Part shown: positions 17,051 through 25,784 of the stretch, in pieces | Position numbering within the stretch: the stretch's first letter is position 1 | Layout of the letters: each line of letters begins with the position of its first letter | Source of the DNA: Amphibacillus sp052055485 | Lineage (GTDB): Bacteria > Bacillota > Bacilli > Bacillales > Amphibacillaceae | DNA length: 64,000 nucleotides | Direction: 5' to 3' | Assembly (NCBI RefSeq): GCF_052055485.1 | Contig: NZ_CP197171.1 | Coordinates: 124,001-188,000 of the forward strand | Position numbers and translations under genes: made by a program | Notes under the pieces: generated by a model | The model's database searches: none | Seen by the model: only the letters and a program-made list of their open reading frames with translations | Told to the model about the DNA's origin: nothing

Positions 17051-18213
17051 GTTCAGAATTCTTGGCAGAACATATAGCATCCTTGAAACCATCTGGAATT
17101 CGCAAGTTTTTTGATCTCGCCTCGGAAATGGACAATGTTGTTTCTCTAGGAGTAGGCGAACCTGATTTTATTACACCTTGGAATGTTATTGAAGCAAGTT
17201 ACCATTCCTTAGAGCAGGGATATACTGCCTATACTGCCAATGCTGGTCTAATTGAATTAAGGCAAGAAATTAGTAAATACTTGTACGAAACATTCTCGAT
17301 TAATTATCAGCCTGAAACACAGATTTTGGTGACGGTAGGTGCAGGTCAAGCCATTGATTTAGCATTAAGGTCTATCTTGAATCCAGGTGAAGAAGTCATT
17401 ATTGTCGAGCCATGTTTTGTGTCTTACGGACCAGCTGTATCTTTAGCCGGCGGTGTTCCAATTTTCGTAAGTGCAACAGCTGAAAATGAATTCAAAATAA
17501 TGGCAGAACAAATAGAAGCAGCCATTACATCTCGTACAAAAGCCATTATGATTTGCAGCCCGAATAATCCAACCGGAACTGTATTAAATAAAGAGGATTT
17601 AACCGCTATTGCTGCCGTTGTGAAACAGCACCAGCTCATTGTATTGTCTGATGAGATATATGCCGAATTAGCCTATGATGAAAAAGTCACTAGTATTGCC
17701 TCTCTCGATGGAATGGAGCCATATTCGATTGTCATTTCAGGTTTTTCTAAATCATTTGCAATGACCGGCTGGCGACTAGGTTATGTCGCTGCACCAGCTG
17801 AGTTGATTGAGGCGATGACAAAAATCCATCAGTATACGATCATGTCAGCCCCGACGATGGCACAGCATGGTGCCCTTGAAGCACTGCGGAATGGCAACAA
17901 AAGCGTGATCGAGATGCGAGAGAGCTATTGCCAACGCCGAAATTTTGTTGTTAATGAGCTAAATGCAATGGGCTTAACTTGTCACTTGCCTGGAGGCGCT
18001 TTTTACGTATTTCCATCGATAAAATCAACAGGATTGAGTTCAGAGGCATTTGCTGAGAAATTATTAAAAGAACAACAAGTGGCTGTCGTACCAGGGCAGG
18101 TCTTTGGAAACAGCGGTGAGGGATATATTCGCTGTTCATATGCAGCCTCTATCAAACAGTTAAAAGAAGCAATGACTCGTATGGAACGGTTCGTATCCAA
18201 TTATTTGGCATAA
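17047..18213 (+). CDS. alaT: PLP-dependent aminotransferase, AlaT-like
   Basis: This 388-residue fold-type I aminotransferase carries the PLP lysine K235 in ISGFSKSFAMTGWRLGY, N174 in SPNNPTG, D202 in LSDEIYAEL and the C-terminal arginine in YIRCSYA. It would transfer amino groups between glutamate and pyruvate or aromatic keto acids. Coupling to an Lrp regulator points to alanine aminotransferase, but the wider family (PatA) is hard to split by eye. Confidence 0.85.
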   Translation: MSSEFLAEHIASLKPSGIRKFFDLASEMDNVVSLGVGEPDFITPWNVIEASYHSLEQGYTAYTANAGLIELRQEISKYLYETFSINYQPETQILVTVGAGQAIDLALRSILNPGEEVIIVEPCFVSYGPAVSLAGGVPIFVSATAENEFKIMAEQIEAAITSRTKAIMICSPNNPTGTVLNKEDLTAIAAVVKQHQLIVLSDEIYAELAYDEKVTSIASLDGMEPYSIVISGFSKSFAMTGWRLGYVAAPAELIEAMTKIHQYTIMSAPTMAQHGALEALRNGNKSVIEMRESYCQRRNFVVNELNAMGLTCHLPGGAFYVFPSIKSTGLSSEAFAEKLLKEQQVAVVPGQVFGNSGEGYIRCSYAASIKQLKEAMTRMERFVSNYLA

Positions 18214-18381
18214 GAATTGTTTGCTTACCGAATTAAAACCATTTTATAAAAACTAAGAAATAAATAATAAAACGAGATAGACATGTTCTAAACAAAGCCA
18301 ATATCGATAAATAAGCATAGTTCATCTCCTTGCGAAACATAAAGTAAGACAAGGTCATTTAGAATATTGGAGGTTTTCAAC

Positions 18382-19349
18382 ATGTGTACCGCCATGACAT
18401 TACAATCTAGCCAAAAAGAGAACTACTTTGGGGAAACAATGGACTTTTCCTATCCTATTGAACCTGAGTTATATGTCATCCCTAAAAACTATCGATGGCA
18501 TAGTTTAGCAACGATGAAAATATGCATTGATTCTTATAGATTTATCGCTATCGGGCAACAAACTGAGGAGATATTAAGTTTTTTGATGGGGTAAATGAAC
18601 GAGGATTTTCAGCTGGCGTCTTATATTTTGAAGGTTATGCGGATTACGATTTCCCAATAAATGATAAAGAGTCGGTTGCTTCTTTAGATTTTCTCCATTA
18701 TATTTTAAGCCGTTGTTATTCTGTAGATGATTTAAAGAATTAATTAAGAAATACTTGTATCGTCGGAATTGTTGATCCTGTGTTCCAAAAAACAACTCCA
18801 TTACATTGGATCGCTACCGATAGCAGTGGCAAATGTGTTGTTATTGAACAAACAAAAATGGGGCTTGAGATCATCAATAATCCTATAAGCGTTATGACGA
18901 ATAGCCCTGATTTTCGCTGGCACATGACCAATCTAAGCAATTATATGAATCTTTCCATTACGCAACACGATGAAGTTCACTGGGGGGGGGTATCCTTAAC
19001 TCCTTTTAGTCAAGCCACAGGAACTGTTGGTCTCCCTGGAGGCTTTACCCCTCCTGAGCGCTTCATTCGTACTGCGTTTTTAAAAACACATATTCAAATT
19101 CCAGACAATCAATCCGAAGCAATCATGTCATGCTTTCATGTGATGAATAGTGTTTTTATTCCTAAAGGTATTGTTTTAACGAATAAAGCAAGCTATGATT
19201 ATACAAAATACATTGCCTTTATAAACACGAGTACGTGTGAATATTATTTTAAAACTTATGAAAATAACCAAATCTATACGGCAAGCCTTTGGGACTATCA
19301 TATGCATGGGATAGATCCCATCTTGCTAGGTCGTATTGTACGCCCATAA
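18382..19349 (+). pseudogene. Broken choloylglycine hydrolase/penicillin V acylase family gene
   Basis: The gene opens well (GGAGG, then ATG at 18382, MCTAMTL with Cys2 as the expected N-terminal nucleophile, and GETMDFSYP). The frame ends at 18594. It continues in another frame with FDGVNERGFSAGVLYF, so a frameshift lies near a TTTTTT run at about 18580. That second frame is then cut by an in-frame TAA at 18741, after which NTCIVGIVDP and the rest (HWIATDSSGK..., LSSYMNL-like, to 19349) read on. Two lesions make it a pseudogene. The remaining part also contains a run of nine G (18982-18990) that keeps frame. Intact relatives cleave bile salts or penicillin V, or N-acyl signals. Confidence 0.85.
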
Positions 19350-19619
19350 TTTGCAACTCCCCCACTCTGAATTATTTCACTAGCATTGGGGAGTGTTGTC
19401 AAAAAACTTAGAGAGTTGAGCCATGCTCTATCACGCATTCGAATGATATAAAATTTATTTTGAATGATTTCCATTCTAATTAAAAATGAAAAAAGAGAAA
19501 TAGTAAACAAATAGGGTATAATAGTTGTCAGACAAGATTAATCAAATTCATCTTCCTACCTTATATATTTAATCGATCAAACATTTTCACAAAAAATAAA
19601 ATGGACAAGGAGCAAAAGG

Positions 19620-20189
19620 ATGACATTAGAAAATAGAAATACACTATCAGCACAAGAACAAGAAGAACTATTGCAAACATTGAAAAATCGGTTTGAGAAA
19701 AATAATGATCGTCATCAGGGCATGGAGTGGAACACTATTCAAGCAAAGTTAGAGAGTCAGCCAAAAAAATTGCATTCATTATATGAAATGGAACGGACAG
19801 AAGGTGAACCAGACGTGGTCGGTTATGATAAAGACAGAGACGAATACCTCTTTGTTGACTGCTCCAAAGAAAGCCCCAAAGGTCGCCGAAAAGTTTGCTA
19901 TGACCGTGCAGCATTAGAAGCTAGAAAAAAACACAAGCCAGAAAATAGCGCGCTTGATATGGCAAAGGAGATGGGAATTGAGCTTTTAACAGAAGAACAA
20001 TATCGCAATCTACAGCAACTTGGAACCTTTGATGCAAAAACATCAAGCTGGATCCAAACACCAGCAGATATTAGAAAATTGGGAGGCGCCCTTTTTTGTG
20101 ATTTTCGCTTTGGACATGTATTTGTCTATCATAACGGTGCGGATTCGTATTATGGGGTTAGGGGTTTTCGAGGGTCGCTAAGCGTTTAG
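19620..20189 (+). CDS. DUF4256 family protein
   Basis: This 189-residue soluble protein has the features of the DUF4256 family: EQEELLQTLKNRFEKN, MEWNTIQAKL, ALEARKKHKP, LTEEQYRNLQ and the C-terminal YYGVRGFRGSLSV. The function is unknown. An AAGGAG site precedes the ATG. Its last 57 bases have a diverged second copy at 23605-23661, on the far side of the pnt genes. Confidence 0.85.
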   Translation: MTLENRNTLSAQEQEELLQTLKNRFEKNNDRHQGMEWNTIQAKLESQPKKLHSLYEMERTEGEPDVVGYDKDRDEYLFVDCSKESPKGRRKVCYDRAALEARKKHKPENSALDMAKEMGIELLTEEQYRNLQQLGTFDAKTSSWIQTPADIRKLGGALFCDFRFGHVFVYHNGADSYYGVRGFRGSLSV

Positions 20190-20636
20190 TTTAAAGAACA
20201 GTAATTTATTTCTCATGTAGCCCTTTCAACGTTCTGATTTCCTTTTGGCAGTCAACTTAAATTATCAGTATTGTTCGACTAAAAGAGGCTGTTCAAAAAA
20301 ATGGGTAATCCCATTTAAGGAGAATATTTTTTTAGCAAAAACTCCATTTTCGTATAAAAATCGCTGTGAATGTCTTTGTTGGCTTGCTTCTGTGCCCCTC
20401 ATGTATCAACTAATACGGAGGAAGTTCTGTTAAAAACGTCCATGTCCTGTGGACAACACAGAACTCATCACATCTTGTGAAAGTCAGGGGCTCGAAGCTA
20501 ACCACCTTAAGCATCTTTACGCTTTTCATTTTCCTTTTTGAACACATACTGAAAGGACTATCCCCCCTTAAAAAAGTGAACGCTTCACTGTCTCATTTAA
20601 AATTTGTTCTTTTATTCACATTTTTATACCGATCGT
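20190..20636. other. Spacer with small hairpins
   Basis: No gene is visible. It contains AAAAGAGGCTGTTCAAAAAA followed by ATGGG-TAAT-CCCAT (near 20310), which resembles the GTTGCA hairpins elsewhere, then GTCCA/TGGAC with a TGTCCTG loop (20438-20454) and TCACA-TCT-TGTGA (20468-20480). Confidence 0.4.
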
Positions 20637-20715
20637 ACATTGACAACCTTTCATGTCAATGTTAAATTACTATTAATTGACTGAAAATTCTGGATATTTT
20701 TACTTAAACGTTTAA
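20637..20715 (+). promoter_or_regulatory. Promoter region of pnt with two dyads
   Basis: TTGACA at 20639 with TAAATT 17 bases on is a possible promoter. ACATTGAC (20637-20644) and GTCAATGT (20655-20662) form a perfect dyad over it. A second perfect palindrome, TTAAACGTTTAA, lies at 20704-20715, about 50 bases before pntAA. Either may bind a regulator; none is identified. Confidence 0.4.
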
Positions 20716-20763
20716 AAAGTAGATTAATAGTCAACAGAGCCATTCATAGAAAGGAAAAGAGCC

Positions 20764-21891
20764 ATGAAAATTGTTGCTTTAAAGGAAAGTCATGAACCAC
20801 GTGTAGCTTTAGTACCCGATGCAATAAAGAAACTGTGCCAGCTTGATGGTATCGAAGTAGCGGTTGAAAAGAATCTGTCACCAATGATTACTCCTCGCGC
20901 TTACGAAGAAGCAGGTGCTAAAGTTGTAGAAAACAAGTCGGAGTTGTTAGCTTCTGCGGATATCTTCTTATCAGTGAATGCACCTAGTATTGAAGTGATT
21001 AAACAACTGAAAAAAGGATGCTTATGTATTAGTTTTTTAGATCCTTTCAATGAAACAGAACGAATTGAGACATTAATGAACCAAGGTGTAAATGCGATCA
21101 GTATGGAAATGCTGCCACGTACAACACTCGCACAGAAGATGGATGCGATTAGTTCGCAAGCATCTCTTGCGGGATATGTTTCGGTAGTGTTAGGTGCCAA
21201 TAAACTAGACCGCATTTTCCCAATGATGATGACCCCATCAGGTACTATCCCACCAGCGAAAGTGTTTGTGATTGGCGCAGGTGTTGCGGGTCTACAAGCG
21301 ATTGCGACAGCAAAACGGCTAGGCGCACGAGTTGAAGCATTTGATACCCGTCCTGTCGTTGAAGAGCAAGTCACCTCACTCGGTGCGAAATTCGTCAAAG
21401 TTGATTTAGGTGAAACCGGTCAAAATAAAGACGGTTATGCAAATGCTTTAACTGAGGAACAATTAAAAATCCAGCAACAAGCCATGATAAAAAGCTGTGC
21501 AAATGCGGATTTAGTTATTACAACCGCAAAGTTATTCGGCAGAAAAGCACCCGTTATTGTGACACAAGATATTTTAAAACAAATGCGTGACGGTTCAGTT
21601 ATTATTGATTTAGCAGCTGGTAGTGGTGGCAATGTTGAAGGTACAGTAGTTGATGAAACGGTCACAATTGAAGGTGTTGATATCGTCGGGATTGATAACT
21701 TACCAGGTGAAGTCCCTTATGACGCCTCAAGTATGTATGCAAGTAACTTATATCACTTAATCTCACATTTTTATGATCAGGAAACAAAAACAGTCTCACT
21801 TGATCAAGCAGATGAAATGATGAAGGGTTGTCTTATTGTCAAAGATGGTCAAGTAGTGAATGAACAACTAACAGAAATTTATGGAGGGTAA
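20764..21891 (+). CDS. pntAA: NAD(P) transhydrogenase subunit alpha part 1
   Basis: This 375-residue dI domain of proton-translocating transhydrogenase binds NAD(H). Features: the N-terminal alanine-dehydrogenase-like half (ALKESHEPRVALVPD), the Rossmann segment VFVIGAGVAGLQAIATAKRL, DTRPVVEEQV, and IDLAAGSGGNVEGT. The length fits the split-alpha form found in many bacteria. It is followed 3 bases later by pntAB. The complex uses the proton gradient to move hydride from NADH to NADP+, supplying NADPH. Confidence 0.93.
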   Translation: MKIVALKESHEPRVALVPDAIKKLCQLDGIEVAVEKNLSPMITPRAYEEAGAKVVENKSELLASADIFLSVNAPSIEVIKQLKKGCLCISFLDPFNETERIETLMNQGVNAISMEMLPRTTLAQKMDAISSQASLAGYVSVVLGANKLDRIFPMMMTPSGTIPPAKVFVIGAGVAGLQAIATAKRLGARVEAFDTRPVVEEQVTSLGAKFVKVDLGETGQNKDGYANALTEEQLKIQQQAMIKSCANADLVITTAKLFGRKAPVIVTQDILKQMRDGSVIIDLAAGSGGNVEGTVVDETVTIEGVDIVGIDNLPGEVPYDASSMYASNLYHLISHFYDQETKTVSLDQADEMMKGCLIVKDGQVVNEQLTEIYGG

Positions 21892-21894
21892 CTT

Positions 21895-22200
21895 ATGGGT
21901 ATGATGCTAGTGTTTGTCTTAATTTTAGCTTCGTTTTTAGGTTATGAACTTATTTCTAAAGTACCAGCACAATTACATACACCACTGATGTCAGGATCAA
22001 ATGCTATCTCCGGTATTACTATTGTTGGAGCCATTCTCAGTCTATCCGGTGCGTTTGTTGTAGATGGGGAAATTATGACGATTGTACTTGGTACCTTATC
22101 GGTATTCTTTGCGACCATTAATGTGGTTGGCGGTTATATCGTAACAGACCGCATGTTATCAATGTTTAATACAGGTAAGAAGGAGGATCAAACATCATGA
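21895..22200 (+). CDS. pntAB: NAD(P) transhydrogenase subunit alpha part 2
   Basis: This 101-residue membrane subunit has three to four hydrophobic segments and the family stretch ELISKVPAQLHTPLMSGSNA. It provides part of the proton path with PntB. GGAGGG precedes the ATG; its TGA overlaps the ATG of pntB. Confidence 0.93.
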   Translation: MGMMLVFVLILASFLGYELISKVPAQLHTPLMSGSNAISGITIVGAILSLSGAFVVDGEIMTIVLGTLSVFFATINVVGGYIVTDRMLSMFNTGKKEDQTS

Positions 22201-23597
22201 ATGAAGCAGTCATTAATGGCTTATATATTGTCTCAGCCATTTTCTTTATCCTCGGTTTAAAAATGTTAGGGAAAGCAAATCAAGCAAGAAAAGGAAATCT
22301 TGTCTCAGCTGTTGGGATGCTGATTGCGATTGTAACGGCTTTAGTGAGTCAAAGTGTACTTGAATGGCAATGGATTGCAATAGGTATGATTGCCGGATCT
22401 GTAGTTGGTGCACTTGCAGCAAGACTTGTGGCGATGACCGCGATGCCAGAGATGGTTGCCTTATTTAACGGCTTTGGTGGAGCAGCGAGTTTACTTGTTG
22501 GTTGGTCAGAATATCATCGTTATACCATAGCAAATACGTATATGGATGCAAGTGCCCTCTCTTTATTAATCATCATTATGACGATTGTTATCGGTGGGGC
22601 AACATTTACTGGTTCGATTATTGCATGGGGTAAGTTGTCTGAGAAACTCCCGAGTAAAGCGATTCAATATCCAGGACAACAATTTATCAATATATTACTC
22701 GTCGTGCTACTCATTGGTTCAGCAGCTTTATTTGGACCATTACGTGAATTATTGATCATAGATTCGTATATTCTCGTTATTGCAACCATACTTCTGACTT
22801 GCATTTTAGGGATCACGTTTGTTATTCCTATCGGTGGTGGTGATATGCCGGTTGTTATTTCACTGCTCAACTCATTTAGTGGAATGGCGGCGTGTGCTGC
22901 TGGTTTTGTTATTTCAAATAATGTCTTAATCGTTGCTGGTGCTCTCGTTGGTTCAAGTGGGATTATCTTAACGAATATTATGTGTAAATCGATGAATCGT
23001 CAATTAACTAATGTCCTGTTTAGTGGTTTTGGTGCCAATAAATCAAATGCAGGTGGTGGTTTCAAAGGTGAAGCAAAACCAGTCTCAGTTGAAGATGCTT
23101 ACCTGATGTTAGAGGCCGCAAGCAATGTCTTAGTTGTTCCTGGTTACGGGATGGCTGTTGCACAGGCACAGCACGCGATTCAAGAATTAGCGGATCAATT
23201 AGAAGCTAATGGGACAGAAGTCAATTTTGCAGTCCATCCAGTCGCAGGACGAATGCCTGGACATATGAACGTGTTGTTAGCTGAAGCTAATGTCTCTTAT
23301 GAACAATTAAAAGAAATGGATGATGTGAATCCAACGATTGAAAATGTCGATATTGTAATTGTCATTGGGGCAAATGACGTTGTTAATCCAGCTGCGAGAA
23401 CAGATGAATCATCACCGATTTTCGGTATGCCAATCATTGATGTTGATAAAGCACGAACTGTCATCGTGATGAAACGTTCAATGAATCCCGGGTTTGCAGG
23501 GATTGATAATCCATTATTCTTTAACGATAATACACGAATGTTATTCGGTGATGCTAAGAAATCTACTCAAGGTCTTGTAGCGGAATTTAAAGGTTAG
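22197..23597 (+). CDS. pntB: NAD(P) transhydrogenase subunit beta
   Basis: This 466-residue protein has a membrane domain (about residues 1-260) and a soluble NADP-binding dIII domain at the C-terminus, with VVPGYGMAVAQAQHA, HPVAGRMPGHMNVLLAEA, IGANDVVNPAAR and the lysine-rich KRSMNPGFAGI. It completes the transhydrogenase. Start ATG overlaps the pntAB stop (ATGA). Confidence 0.95.
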   Translation: MNEAVINGLYIVSAIFFILGLKMLGKANQARKGNLVSAVGMLIAIVTALVSQSVLEWQWIAIGMIAGSVVGALAARLVAMTAMPEMVALFNGFGGAASLLVGWSEYHRYTIANTYMDASALSLLIIIMTIVIGGATFTGSIIAWGKLSEKLPSKAIQYPGQQFINILLVVLLIGSAALFGPLRELLIIDSYILVIATILLTCILGITFVIPIGGGDMPVVISLLNSFSGMAACAAGFVISNNVLIVAGALVGSSGIILTNIMCKSMNRQLTNVLFSGFGANKSNAGGGFKGEAKPVSVEDAYLMLEAASNVLVVPGYGMAVAQAQHAIQELADQLEANGTEVNFAVHPVAGRMPGHMNVLLAEANVSYEQLKEMDDVNPTIENVDIVIVIGANDVVNPAARTDESSPIFGMPIIDVDKARTVIVMKRSMNPGFAGIDNPLFFNDNTRMLFGDAKKSTQGLVAEFKG

Positions 23598-23604
23598 GTA
23601 AAAT

Positions 23605-23661
23605 AACGATGCGGATTCATATTATGGTGCCAGAGGTTTTGGAGAGTCGCTAAGCGTTTAG
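23605..23661 (+). pseudogene. Duplicate 3' end of the DUF4256 gene
   Basis: Eight bases after pntB an open stretch encodes NDADSYYGARGFGESLSV and a stop, matching the last 18 residues of the DUF4256 protein (NGADSYYGVRGFRGSLSV), with a similar distance to the stop. The DNA agrees at about 52 of 62 positions. There is no upstream part, so it is a remnant. Confidence 0.75.
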
Positions 23662-23699
23662 CCTAAGGTTGAGTACATGGCAATAATAAGCCAATAGAT

Positions 23700-23752
23700 G
23701 GAGCTGTCGCAAAAAAATGCATATTATGCATTTGCTGACAGCTCTTTTTTCT
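23700..23752 (+). terminator. Terminator of the pnt operon
   Basis: GAGCTGTC (23701-23708) pairs with GACAGCTC, with an inner ATGCA/TGCAT stem, followed by TTTTTT. It lies about 100 bases past pntB and belongs to the GAGCTGT hairpin family of this window. Confidence 0.75.
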
Positions 23753-23826
23753 ACATGAGATGACTCATTTTAATATTCGTTGTTGTCGTGTCGTTACGAT
23801 CGGAAAAAGCATCGATCCCAACGATC

Positions 23827-24006
23827 CGAAATGCAGTCAAGTTTGGCGAAATACAATCAACTTTTCCGAAATGCAATCAAGTTAGATAAAATACAATCAA
23901 GTTTAGCGATTTGCAGTCAAGTAGGCGAAAATGCAATCAACTTTTCCGAAATGCAGTCAAGTTAGACAAAATACAATCAACTTTTCCGAAATACAGTCAA
24001 GTAGCG
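23827..24006. repeat. Nine-unit 20-bp tandem repeat
   Basis: Nine units start exactly every 20 bases from 23827. The consensus is CGAAATRCARTCAASTT plus three variable bases. Two versions alternate loosely: one ending CAACTTTTC and one ending CAAGTTNGN. The frame shifts in each unit, so open frames across it are fortuitous. There are no spacers, hence not CRISPR. The period equals about two helical turns. Confidence 0.92.
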
Positions 24007-24009
24007 ACT

Positions 24010-24860
24010 TTTCAGCAGAAGAAAGTAGTCATCGCGAAAGTCCGATCCGCGACATTTCTTTTTTTATTCTCATTAGAAAAGCCGGGAAAGCCTACTCGGT
24101 TCTTTAGTACCCACCCAAGTGAGATGTCCGCTCCGAGAAGTCGCTTTCCGCGGGGATGGCTTAAGTTAACTTGAGTAGTAAAGAACACTACTCATGTGGA
24201 TCTTCAGCTCATCCTCGAAAATAAAAAACAATTTTCTTCGTGCGATGTATTGCTCTGAGGCCTTCCTTTTCCTATGGGAACAAATGGCTTCGGTGGGACG
24301 AGTAATCGCAAATGTCTACGGTGGTGGGTGCGTAACTGCACTAAGGAAAGCAACTTTAGCACTTACATCGCAAGAATAAGTGTCATTCTTATTCTAAGTC
24401 CCCGTCCCAGCACGAGCTGAGGACCCACTTCGGAAAGCGTATCTTTCTTGACGAAGTTAGCTGAAGGCTGGCTAAGTTCGTCACGTCCTGTGACAACGCC
24501 TGCATAACCTACGTCCTGTAGCCCTCAGTGCCCATGGAAAGCGAGTATATGTCATGTTGCGGGAAGTAAGTGCTCATTTCGTATAAAGTAGCGATTGACT
24601 TTGTGATTAAGATGCTTTCTAACTACCAAATTTTATACTCCCTCTTTATACTAACGCTTTCACTCGTCCTATTGAGCGAAAGTCTTAGTTTTTATTATAC
24701 TTGCACTATCAGAGAATAAGGCTTCACATGATGATAGTATAAGTAAAGCTATAACTTCCACCACTAAACTTGGTGAAAAGCAAAGCTTTACTAAGGACGT
24801 TTAAATTTTTGCGTCTTCGAACAACTCCTGAGCTGAAATTTTATGCTTTCCTAACGTATA
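24010..24860. other. Repeat nest with many short hairpins, no gene
   Basis: Stems seen: GAGTAGT/ACTACTC (24173-24193); GACGAAGTTAGC (24450-24461) with GCTAAGTTCGTC (24471-24482), one mismatch; GTCAC-GTCCT-GTGAC (24480-24494); CTAC-GTCCT-GTAG (24509-24521). Part of it (24290-24420) matches the repeat at 10300-10500. ORFs here have no ribosome site and no recognisable product. Confidence 0.55.
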
Positions 24861-24861
24861 A

Positions 24862-24908
24862 AGAAAAAGCTGTTGCACAATGACAAATACATTGTGCAAT
24901 AGTCTCTT
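24862..24908 (-). terminator. Terminator of the nucleotidyltransferase-fold gene
   Basis: Read on the minus strand, a stem with arms GCACAATG and CATTGTGC plus AACAGC is followed by TTTTTCTT. It lies just past the stop at 24919 and is another GTTGCA-family hairpin. Confidence 0.65.
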
Positions 24909-24918
24909 TCTTAAATGA

Positions 24919-25467
24919 TCATTCTATCACCAAATCACTCCATATTGTCTGCCACTTTTTCTTCTGCATTCGTTCTTTATATATGGCGCTGAGCTCAGTA
25001 CCTTCCTGATAATAGTGCGTTGGTTTTACAATGCCTTGAAATAAGTCTTCCAAGCCATAAGGAGCCATAATTTCAACTTCATGTTGGTGGATCCGGGCTG
25101 CAACTGCAGTAGGTATTTCTGGAAAATGTGCTACACCATCAAAAGAAGATCTGTATGGGGGGTTATTATTCTTTTGATGCATACGTGCTTGGTTCTTTAC
25201 TGACCATGGCTGTTCGGGCATTAATTTTTCTAGTTGTGCCTCGATTATTTTCTCTGTAGCTCTGGAAATATCTTTTGAATCAAAATAGATGACATCAATA
25301 TCATTTGGTGGCGTATCAGTATCATATAAAACATCCCAAACCTTATTTCTAATTAAACCAGCAGCGACCCAGCCATCCTTCAAGTGCAATTTTTCAACTG
25401 CTTGTAAAATCTTTATGATGTAGCTATCTTCTTTAAGAATATTTATTAATTTGGTTTCTAATTCCAT
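24919..25467 (-). CDS. Nucleotidyltransferase-fold protein (DUF925 family)
   Basis: This 182-residue protein matches the NTP_transf_6/DUF925 family. It has VAAGLIRNKVWD near the N-terminus, the acidic pair NDIDVIYFD as likely metal site, WSVKNQARMH, TAVAARI and a C-terminal KERMQKKKW. Proteins of this family are widespread single genes with a nucleotidyltransferase fold but no known substrate. The gene faces away from aimR and has its own terminator. Confidence 0.82.
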   Translation of the reverse strand: MELETKLINILKEDSYIIKILQAVEKLHLKDGWVAAGLIRNKVWDVLYDTDTPPNDIDVIYFDSKDISRATEKIIEAQLEKLMPEQPWSVKNQARMHQKNNNPPYRSSFDGVAHFPEIPTAVAARIHQHEVEIMAPYGLEDLFQGIVKPTHYYQEGTELSAIYKERMQKKKWQTIWSDLVIE

Positions 25468-25722
25468 TATGCAGTGTCTCCTATCGTCCTATATATTACA
25501 ACCTTTTAGATATATATAAATTGGGTATAACAATATTTTTAATAGCATAACTAATCGCTTTAGATCTGACAACCCGATTTAAGTCAAAATAAAAAGTAAA
25601 TTTACGATTAAAACTCAAACAATACAGAAATTATTACTCGAAAATACAACTATTTAGTAGTTATTTGTCAATTTTTGTGGAAAAAACAAGTTATTTGGCG
25701 AACGAATTATCCATCAAATCCC

Positions 25723-25750
25723 TTGTAAAAAAATGATAGTTTGTCATAAT
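25723..25750 (+). promoter_or_regulatory. Promoter of the aimR-like gene
   Basis: TTGTAA (25723-25728) and CATAAT (25745-25750) stand 16 bases apart, 35 bases before the ATG at 25785. AAAGGAG (25771-25777) is the ribosome site. Their placement supports the start, and so the short N-terminus of the protein. Confidence 0.55.
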
Positions 25751-25784
25751 AGAATTGTAGCTTATTAGCGAAAGGAGTAGAATA

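Noticed and set aside
23827..24006. CRISPR array
   Set aside because: The units abut without unique spacers, and no cas gene is in the window.
23780..24379. Open frames over the 20-bp array and the next spacer, up to 87 codons
   Set aside because: They arise because units of 20 bases shift frame regularly; no ribosome site, no recognisable protein and low-complexity repeats (e.g. MQSS, AIKLDK).
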